Origin: Nitriliruptoraceae bacterium
GTDB lineage: Bacteria > Actinomycetota > Nitriliruptoria > Nitriliruptorales > Nitriliruptoraceae
NCBI GenBank assembly: GCA_007125475.1
Contig: SLDB01000137.1
Location: 1 to 11,215, forward strand
DNA length: 11,215 bases
Reading direction: 5' to 3'
Within the stretch, counting starts at the first letter, position 1, and each line of letters opens with the position of its first letter. Both the position numbers and the translations under genes were made by a program. Positions 6,513 through 11,215 of this stretch are shown one piece after another. The notes beneath the pieces are model-generated. The model did not search any database. It was not told the origin of the DNA and saw nothing but the letters and a program-made list of their open reading frames with translations.

Positions 6513-7505
6513 TCACCCCACCCCCGTCACCCGGATGAGCACCAGGGCGGCGACCGACACCGCCACCCACGCGCCGGCTCCGACGGCGACGGCCCGCGGA
6601 CCGGCCGCCTGCACCGAGGCCCGGTCGGCGGTGAGGCCGAACGCCGCCAGCGCGACCCCGATCCCGGCGGTCGCCGCGGTGCGCAGCCCCGGCTGCACGA
6701 CGTCGGGGACCACCCCGACGCCGTTCAACGCGACCGCGGCGGCGAACACCACCAGGAACGGGGGGACCAGGCGGCGCACCCCCGGTGAGCCGGCCGCCTC
6801 ACCGCGGCGGAACCATACCCCGACGGCGAGGCCGAACGGGATGAGCAGCAGCGTCCGGGCCAGCTTGACGACGACCGCGACGTCGGCGGCCTGCGGGCCG
6901 TACGCGGTCGCCGCCGCCAGCACCGACGAGGTGTCGTGCACCGCGGTCGCCGCCCACACCCCGAACGCCTCCTGCGTCATCCCCAACCCACGACCCACCA
7001 CCGGGAACACCACGACACCGACGAGGTTGAGGAGGAGGACGGTGGCCAGCGCGGCGGTGACGGCGGCCGAGCGTGCCCGGATAACCCCGGAGGTCACCGC
7101 GACCGCGGTCGCGCCGCAGATGCTGGTCCCGGCCGCCAGGAGGGTGGCGGTCTCACGGTCGACCGCGAACGGCCGGTGCAGCAGGGCGACCGCGGCCAGG
7201 GCGACCACGACCGCGACGAGCACCACGGCGGCGGCCGACCACCCGATGGCGAGCTGCTGGGGCGCCAGCGTCGCACCGAGGAGGACGATCGCGACCTGCA
7301 GGACGAGCTTCGCCGACCGCAGCGCCCCGGGCCGCAGCACCACGGCCAGCGACGGCAGGCTCCAGGCGACGGCGACACCGAGGAACGCCGCCACCACGGC
7401 CGGACCCAGCAACGCCGAGAGCGCCGACACCGGCCAGGCGAGGGCGGCGAGGACCACCGCGGCGGCGAACCCGGATGCCCGACGCGCGGCATCCGTCGTC
7501 GTCAT
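6513..7505 (-). CDS. yeiH: YeiH-family putative sulfate/sulfonate exporter
   Basis: Integral membrane protein of the Cons_hypoth698 (YeiH, putative sulfate exporter) family, 330 residues with about ten hydrophobic helices spread over the whole length. Family hallmarks are visible: AAGTSICGATAV (about 124-135), ATAVHDTSSVLAAA (about 186-199), VKLARTLLLIP (about 213-223) and GVALAAFGLTAD near 283-294. Transport direction and substrate are poorly established for this family; some members are linked to sulfite or sulfonate handling. It follows the aminotransferase at once: its ATG is 2 nt after that gene's stop with GGAG 5 nt upstream, while the GTG two codons earlier would overlap the stop by 4 nt (GTGA). 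Either way translation is probably coupled. Its place in an amino-acid catabolic operon suggests export of a pathway product or of the sulfonate group. Family certain; substrate inferred. Confidence 0.92.
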   Translation of the reverse strand: MTTTDAARRASGFAAAVVLAALAWPVSALSALLGPAVVAAFLGVAVAWSLPSLAVVLRPGALRSAKLVLQVAIVLLGATLAPQQLAIGWSAAAVVLVAVVVALAAVALLHRPFAVDRETATLLAAGTSICGATAVAVTSGVIRARSAAVTAALATVLLLNLVGVVVFPVVGRGLGMTQEAFGVWAATAVHDTSSVLAAATAYGPQAADVAVVVKLARTLLLIPFGLAVGVWFRRGEAAGSPGVRRLVPPFLVVFAAAVALNGVGVVPDVVQPGLRTAATAGIGVALAAFGLTADRASVQAAGPRAVAVGAGAWVAVSVAALVLIRVTGVG

Positions 7506-7507
7506 CG

Positions 7508-8851
7508 TCACTCCGTGTGGGCGTCCGCCACGTCGAGGGCCTCGTCGAGGATGGCCAGGCCCTCGCGCACCTCACCCTCGCTGACGTTGCAGGGCGGGAC
7601 GGCGTGGATCCGGTTGAAGTTCGCGAACGGCAGCAGGCCGCGCTCCAGACACGCCGCCACGACCTCGGCCATCGCGGGGCTGCTCCCACCGTAGGGCGCC
7701 AATGGTTCCCGCGTGTCACGGTCACGCACGAGCTCGATCGCCCAGAACACCCCGAGGCCGCGCACCTCACCGACGCTGCGGTGGCGCTCGGCGAGGTCAC
7801 GCAGCCCCGGGCCGAGCACGGTGCGGCCGATGTGCTCGGCGTGCTCGACGACGCCTTCGTCGGCCATCGCGTCGATGGTGGCCACCGCCGCCGCGCACGC
7901 CAGCGGGTGACCGGAGTACGTCAGGCCTCCGGGGTAGACCCGGTCGGCGAAGGTGGCCGCGATCGCGTCGGAGATCACGACCCCACCGAGGGGGACGTAC
8001 CCGGAGTTCACCCCCTTGGCGAAGGTGATCAGGTCCGGGGTGACCCCCCAGTGGTCGAAGGCGAACCACGCACCGGTGCGGCCGAACCCCGCCATCACCT
8101 CGTCGAGGACGAGCATGATCCCGTAACGGTCGCAGAGCTCACGCACGCCGGCGAGGTAGCCGTCAGGGGGGACCATGATCCCCGCGGTGCCGGGGATGGT
8201 CTCCAGCACGATCGCGGCGACGGTGTGCGGCCCCTCGAAGCGCACCACCTCCTCGAGGTGGGCGAGGGCGCGTTCGCCCTCCTGCGCCTCGTCGGCGGCG
8301 TGGAAGTGCGAGCGGTACAGGAACGGGGCGAAGAAATGCACGATGCCGTCCGCGCCGTGGTCGTTGGGCCAGCGGCGCGGGTCGCCGGTGAGGTTCACCG
8401 CCGTGGTGGTCCCGCCGTGGTAGGAGCGGTACGCGGACAGGACCTTGCGGCGGGAGGTGTGCAGGCGCGCCATCCGGGTGGCGTGCTCGTTCGCGTCGGC
8501 CCCACCGTTGGTGAAGAACACCGTGTCGAGGCCCGCCGGCGCGCGTGCCGCGATCCGCGAGGCGGCCTCGCCGCGGGCCTCGTTGGCGTGCTGGGGGGCG
8601 ATGGTGCACAGCTCGGCGGCCTGCTGTTGGATCGCCGCGACCACCCGCGGGTGCTGGTGCCCGATGTTGGTGTTCACCAGTTGCGAGGCGAAGTCGAGCC
8701 ACCGGCCCCCGTCGTCGTTGAACACGTACGAGCCGGCGGCCCCGGTGATCACGATCGGATCCAGCGCTGCCTGCGCCGACCACGAGTGGAACACGTGGGC
8801 GCGGTCGAGGTCGTAGGCGCGCTGCGTCCGCGACCCGGTGGTGATCGTCAT
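7508..8851 (-). CDS. class III PLP aminotransferase, omega-amino acid:pyruvate type
   Basis: Fold-type I, class III aminotransferase of 447 residues, transferring the terminal amino group of an omega-amino acid (beta-alanine, taurine, GABA or similar) to pyruvate or 2-oxoglutarate. Seen: start DLDRAHVFHSWSAQ (14-27), SQLVNTNIGHQHP (56-68), phosphate-binding TNGGADANEHATR (114-126), Tyr-containing SYHGG (143-147), Asp250 in LVLDEVMAGFGRTG, which contacts the cofactor nitrogen, and the Schiff-base Lys279 in ITFAKGVNSGYVPLGG. I chose the ATG at 8851: family proteins begin there, GAAGG lies 8 nt upstream, and the upstream in-frame extension to 9028 overlaps the dehydrogenase and reads through the 14-bp repeats. 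It sits 82 nt after the CoA-acylating semialdehyde dehydrogenase, which would oxidise its product, and is coupled to yeiH. Class certain; exact substrate not determinable from sequence. Confidence 0.94.
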   Translation of the reverse strand: MTITTGSRTQRAYDLDRAHVFHSWSAQAALDPIVITGAAGSYVFNDDGGRWLDFASQLVNTNIGHQHPRVVAAIQQQAAELCTIAPQHANEARGEAASRIAARAPAGLDTVFFTNGGADANEHATRMARLHTSRRKVLSAYRSYHGGTTTAVNLTGDPRRWPNDHGADGIVHFFAPFLYRSHFHAADEAQEGERALAHLEEVVRFEGPHTVAAIVLETIPGTAGIMVPPDGYLAGVRELCDRYGIMLVLDEVMAGFGRTGAWFAFDHWGVTPDLITFAKGVNSGYVPLGGVVISDAIAATFADRVYPGGLTYSGHPLACAAAVATIDAMADEGVVEHAEHIGRTVLGPGLRDLAERHRSVGEVRGLGVFWAIELVRDRDTREPLAPYGGSSPAMAEVVAACLERGLLPFANFNRIHAVPPCNVSEGEVREGLAILDEALDVADAHTE

Positions 8852-8888
8852 CGTCGAGGCCTTCGCGGTGGTGGTGCCGGTCGCCGCC

Positions 8889-8944
8889 GGGTCGGTCGTG
8901 CCGGGCCAGTCCTGCCGGATCAGTCGTACTGGATCAGTCGTGCT
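8889..8944. repeat. four decayed 14-bp tandem repeats at the end of the dehydrogenase gene
   Basis: Read on the minus strand, four units of exactly 14 bp follow in register: 8944-8931, 8930-8917, 8916-8903 and 8902-8889. The first two differ at one base. The third and fourth are diverged but keep the pattern RGYACGACYGAYCC (third unit with G for C at the fifth position). The first unit contains the dehydrogenase stop codon; the rest fill the gap before the aminotransferase. The period is not a multiple of three, so this is not a coding repeat. Confidence 0.7.
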
Positions 8945-10430
8945 GGGGGAAGCCGAGGTGCAGCCCGGCGTGGCTCGGGTCGAGCCAACGGGTGGTGACG
9001 ACCTTGCCACGGGTGTAGAAGCGCACACCGTCGGTCCCGTAGGCGTGGGTGTCGCCGAACAGCGAGTTCTTCCACCCCCCGAACGAGTAGTAGGCCACCG
9101 GGACCGGGATCGGGACGTTCACCCCGACCATCCCGACCTCGACCTCTTCCTGGTAGCGGCGGGCCGCACCGCCGTCGTTGGTGAAGATCGCGGTGCCGTT
9201 GCCGTAGGGGTTGGCGTTGACCAGGTGCAGCGCCTCGTCGTAGCTCTCGGCCCGCAGCACGACCAGGACCGGACCGAAGATCTCCTCGGTGTAGACCGAC
9301 ATCTCCGGGGTGACGTGGTCGAACAGCGTCGGACGCAGCCAGAAACCGTCGGGTTCCCCGTCGATGTCGCCGAGGTCACGCCCGTCGACGACGGGCTCGG
9401 CACCGGCGTCGACACCCGCGGCGACGTGGCCGGCGACCCGGTCCCGGTGCTCGGCGGTGATCAGCGGACCCATGTCGCAGGCACGCCGTCCGTCACCGAC
9501 CCGCAGCCGCCCGATGCGTTCGGCGATCCGCTCGACGAGGTCGTCACCGATCGGTTCGACGGCGACCAGCGCCGAGATCGCCATGCACCGTTCCCCGGCG
9601 GAACCGAACCCGGCGTTCACCGCGGCGTCGGCAGCGAGGTCGAGGTCGGCGTCGGGGAGCACCACCATGTGGTTCTTCGCCCCGCCGAGTGCCTGCACGC
9701 GCTTGCCGTGTGCGGTGCCGCGCTCGTAGACGTACCGGGCCACCGGCGTGGAGCCGACGAACGACACCGCACGGATGTGGTCGTGCTCGAGGATCGCGTC
9801 GACCGCCTCCTTGTCGCCGTTCACGACGTTGAGCACCCCGTCCGGCAACCCGGCCTCGTGCCACAGCCTCGCCATCCACAGCGACGCCGAAGGGTCCTTC
9901 TCGCTGGGCTTGAGGACGACGGCGTTCCCGCAGGCGATCGCGATCGGGGCGAACCACAACGGCACCATCGCCGGGAAGTTGAACGGGCTGATCACCGCGA
10001 CGACCCCGAGGGGTTGGCGGATCTCGTGGACGTCGACGTTCGCCGAGACCCCCTCGGAGTACCCGCCCTTGAGCAGGTGCGGCGCGCTGCAGGCGAACTC
10101 CACCACTTCCAGACCGCGGGCGACCTCGCCGAGAGCGTCGTCGTGCACCTTGCCGTGCTCGGCGGTGATGATCGCGGCCAGCTCGTCGCGGCGCTCGTCC
10201 AGCAGTTGGCGGAACGCGAACAGCACCTGCATCCGGCGGCTCAGCGACGTCCGCCGCCACGCTTCGGCCGCCTTCGTCGCCGAGGCGACGGCCGCGTCGA
10301 CGAGGCCGGCGTCGGCGAGGTCGACGTGACCGGAGACCTCCCCGGTGGCGGGGTCGGTGACCGGTGCGGTGCGGTGACCGACGGGGGCGTGCTCGGCGCC
10401 GTCGATCCAATGGGCGATCGGCGTTGGCAT
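8934..10430 (-). CDS. mmsA: CoA-acylating (methyl)malonate-semialdehyde dehydrogenase
   Basis: ALDH-superfamily enzyme of 498 residues, the typical MmsA/IolA length, converting malonate or methylmalonate semialdehyde with NAD and CoA into acetyl-CoA or propionyl-CoA plus CO2. Seen: Asn151 in SPFNFPAMVP, NAD-binding Lys174 in LKPSEKDP, FVGSTPV (224-230), nucleophile Cys282 in GSAGERCMAIS, EEIFGPVL (382-389) and the C-terminal YYSFGGWKNSLFGD (447-460). The position of the general-base glutamate of hydrolytic ALDHs is Ala247 in QALGGAKN, as expected for the CoA-dependent group. Arg105 and Arg281 match, by offset, the two arginines reported to hold the substrate carboxylate in the Bacillus enzyme (from memory). 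The ATG has AAGGAG 6 nt upstream. First gene of the leftward operon, divergent from the pucR-family gene, with a leader of about 120-130 nt that carries tandem repeats. Family firm; semialdehyde substrate inferred. Confidence 0.95.
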   Translation of the reverse strand: MPTPIAHWIDGAEHAPVGHRTAPVTDPATGEVSGHVDLADAGLVDAAVASATKAAEAWRRTSLSRRMQVLFAFRQLLDERRDELAAIITAEHGKVHDDALGEVARGLEVVEFACSAPHLLKGGYSEGVSANVDVHEIRQPLGVVAVISPFNFPAMVPLWFAPIAIACGNAVVLKPSEKDPSASLWMARLWHEAGLPDGVLNVVNGDKEAVDAILEHDHIRAVSFVGSTPVARYVYERGTAHGKRVQALGGAKNHMVVLPDADLDLAADAAVNAGFGSAGERCMAISALVAVEPIGDDLVERIAERIGRLRVGDGRRACDMGPLITAEHRDRVAGHVAAGVDAGAEPVVDGRDLGDIDGEPDGFWLRPTLFDHVTPEMSVYTEEIFGPVLVVLRAESYDEALHLVNANPYGNGTAIFTNDGGAARRYQEEVEVGMVGVNVPIPVPVAYYSFGGWKNSLFGDTHAYGTDGVRFYTRGKVVTTRWLDPSHAGLHLGFPQHD

Positions 10431-10476
10431 CGTCGTCTCCTTGCGGCGGCCGGCGGCGCTGTGCGACCCGCGCAGG

Positions 10477-10510
10477 TTGGCGTGTTGGCGTGGCTTCTTG
10501 GCGTGGCTTC
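10477..10510. repeat. 13-bp tandem repeat in the dehydrogenase leader
   Basis: Two perfect 13-bp copies of TTGGCGTGGCTTC (10485-10497 and 10498-10510) are preceded by a partial third copy of 8 bp, TTGGCGTG (10477-10484). On the minus strand, within the probable mmsA leader, this presents CACGCCAA three times at 13- and 8-bp steps, 47 to 80 nt before the start codon. It could be a protein-binding array, an RNA element or a recent slippage product. Confidence 0.8.
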
Positions 10511-10555
10511 CGCGCCGCTCCCAGCCTCCGTCGACAGTGCCCGGGGCGCAACTGT

Positions 10556-10593
10556 CATCATGTAGGGTCTTTACGTGTCTGCACAACATGATG
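10556..10593. promoter_or_regulatory. inverted-repeat operator between mmsA and the pucR-family gene
   Basis: Perfect 8-bp arms CATCATGT (10556-10563) and ACATGATG (10586-10593) are separated by 22 bp, giving a centre-to-centre distance of 30 bp, close to three helical turns. The symmetry axis falls at 10574/10575, at the first base of the regulator's GTG start. A second, overlapping pair CTTTAC (10569-10574) and GTAAAG (10593-10598) is nested inside. The stretch is unusually AT-rich for this DNA. Its position over candidate promoters for both genes suggests binding by the neighbouring PucR-family protein. Confidence 0.55.
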
Positions 10594-10597
10594 TAAA
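10559..10597 (-). promoter_or_regulatory. candidate promoter(s) for the mmsA operon
   Basis: Two minus-strand layouts fit a housekeeping promoter. One is TTTACA (10597-10592) with 18 bp to TAAAGA (10573-10568); the -35 matches the TTGACA consensus at five of six bases. The other is TTGTGC (10586-10581) with 16 bp to TACATG (10564-10559). Both lie inside the inverted repeat and would give a leader of about 120-130 nt. I cannot decide between them. Confidence 0.35.
10563..10568 (+). promoter_or_regulatory. candidate -10 box for the pucR-family gene (leaderless)
   Basis: TAGGGT (TANNNT) ends 6 nt before the GTG start, so transcription would begin at the start codon, giving a leaderless mRNA. 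It overlaps the left arm of the inverted repeat, so a bound regulator would directly control its own promoter. The alternative is that AGGG acts as a poor ribosome site 7 nt upstream and the promoter lies further left. Confidence 0.4.
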
Positions 10598-11215
10598 GGC
10601 GGCTGGCGTCCAGCGCGAGCCGGGGTTCCCGACGCTGCGGGAGGCGCTGGCGCTGTCCAGCCTGCGTCGTGGGGATCCACGAACCGTCGCCGGGCACGCC
10701 GGCCTCGACGGCGTGGTGCGGTGGGCCCACGTCGCCGAGATCGTCGACGTCGCCGCGGTGCTGCGTGGCGGTGAGCTGGTGCTGACCACCGGGATCGCCC
10801 TGCCGTCGAGCCCTGACGAGCTCCGCGGCTACGCCGAGAGCCTGGCCACCGTCGGAGCCGCAGGCGTCGTGATCGAGCTGGGGCGGCGTTTCGCCCACGC
10901 CCCGCAGGCGCTGATCGAGGCGGCCGACGCCGTCGAACTCCCGCTGATCGTGCTCGGCCGTGAGGTCCGGTTCGTCGAGGTCACCGAGGCGATCCACACC
11001 CTCATCGTCGACGCCCGCGTCCGGCAGTTGGAGCGCTCCGAGGAGATCCACCGCCGCTTCCACGAGCTCACTCTGCAGGGCGCCTCCGCCGAGTCGATCG
11101 TCGCCAGCTGCGCGGAGCTGTGCGGACTCCCGGTCGTGCTCGAGAACGTCGCCCACCAGGTCCTGACCTTCGCCGCGCACGGCACCGGCGTCGACACCCT
11201 CCTGGCCTCCTGGGA
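10575..11215 (+). CDS. PucR-family transcriptional regulator (3' end cut by window edge)
   Basis: Regulator of the PucR/CdaR-like group, which controls purine, allantoin and amino-acid or amine catabolism genes. The visible 213 residues hold the N-terminal PucR ligand-sensing domain (about 19-145), recognised by FPTLREALALSSLRRGD (18-34), AGHAGLDGVVRWAHVAEI (39-56), LRGGELVLTTGIALP (63-77), a GAAGVVIELGRRF stretch (94-106) and LPLIVLGREVRFVEVTEAIH (122-141). A linker helix (about 145-168) and the start of the middle GGDEF-like domain follow. The C-terminal helix-turn-helix typical of the family is beyond the window. GTG at 10575 is the only plausible start: an in-frame TAG lies 12 nt upstream, and the next in-frame candidates fall inside the domain. 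Divergent from the mmsA operon, it most likely activates that operon and controls itself through the inverted repeat at its start. Family sure; effector unknown. Confidence 0.9.
   Translation, partial: MSAQHDVKAAGVQREPGFPTLREALALSSLRRGDPRTVAGHAGLDGVVRWAHVAEIVDVAAVLRGGELVLTTGIALPSSPDELRGYAESLATVGAAGVVIELGRRFAHAPQALIEAADAVELPLIVLGREVRFVEVTEAIHTLIVDARVRQLERSEEIHRRFHELTLQGASAESIVASCAELCGLPVVLENVAHQVLTFAAHGTGVDTLLASW

Noticed and set aside
8852..9028. N-terminal extension of the aminotransferase frame
   Set aside because: It overlaps the dehydrogenase end and reads through the 14-bp non-triplet repeats; aminotransferase homology starts just after the ATG at 8851.
10459..10475. 7-bp stem with a 3-nt loop in the mmsA leader
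   Set aside because: On the minus (mRNA) strand the stem has a central C-A mismatch, so it is weaker in the relevant transcript than it looks on the plus strand.
8838..10565. 575-codon plus-strand reading frame opposite mmsA
   Set aside because: Antisense to a dehydrogenase with all motifs intact; its translation shows no family motif. The same holds for 7475-8998 opposite the aminotransferase and 6205-7584 opposite yeiH.
10431..11180. N-terminal extension of the dehydrogenase frame
   Set aside because: It crosses the promoter region and runs antisense through the PucR domain; family proteins begin at the ATG at 10430 with its AAGGAG site.
1..11215. search for a defence system, mobile element, CRISPR array, tRNA or biosynthetic cluster
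   Set aside because: All eleven genes belong to housekeeping, envelope or catabolic types or are isolated unknowns; no transposase, integrase, nuclease, repeat-spacer pattern or cloverleaf was seen.

Overview
The window is very GC-rich chromosomal DNA (roughly three quarters G+C by eye). It has many GTG starts and one TTG start, AGGAG-type ribosome binding sites 5-8 nt from the starts, and TAGNNT-like -10 boxes. A paired htrA-tatB locus, a FlK-like thioesterase and a PucR-type regulator fit a high-GC actinomycetote, but I cannot name a genus. There are eleven genes. The first (tatB) and last (pucR family) run off the window. I see no tRNA, rRNA, CRISPR array, insertion sequence, integrase or phage gene.

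Left part (1-3270, all minus strand): an unidentified eight-helix membrane protein, then an HtrA-type membrane-anchored serine protease, a GC-rich hairpin, and TatB. This resembles the envelope-stress locus of mycobacteria (htrA-tatB), but no sigma factor or anti-sigma gene lies just upstream here. Before the membrane protein is a small single-span protein with a short Gly-Asn-Gly-Asp repeat tail.

Middle (3470-6444): a FlK-like hotdog thioesterase (plus) converges on a leucyl aminopeptidase (M17, minus). The aminopeptidase is divergent from a small cupin protein that probably has a leaderless mRNA. The cupin converges on an SRPBCC lipid-binding-fold protein (minus).

Right part (6513-11215): a catabolic cluster. 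A CoA-acylating semialdehyde dehydrogenase (MmsA type), a class III omega-amino acid aminotransferase and a YeiH-type putative sulfate/sulfonate exporter run leftwards as a likely operon. A PucR-family activator is divergently transcribed. The simplest reading is a beta-alanine-type pathway: amino acid to semialdehyde by transamination, then to an acyl-CoA with decarboxylation. The YeiH gene raises the alternative that a sulfonate such as taurine is handled. The short AT-rich gap between dehydrogenase and regulator holds an inverted repeat centred on the regulator's start codon and overlapping candidate promoters for both directions. It is the best candidate operator in the window. Two different non-triplet tandem repeats flank the dehydrogenase gene: 13 bp in its leader and 14 bp in four decayed copies at its 3' end. 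I found no convincing wholly novel multi-gene system. The most useful leads are the regulator intergenic region, the repeats around the dehydrogenase, and the link between the catabolic pair and YeiH.
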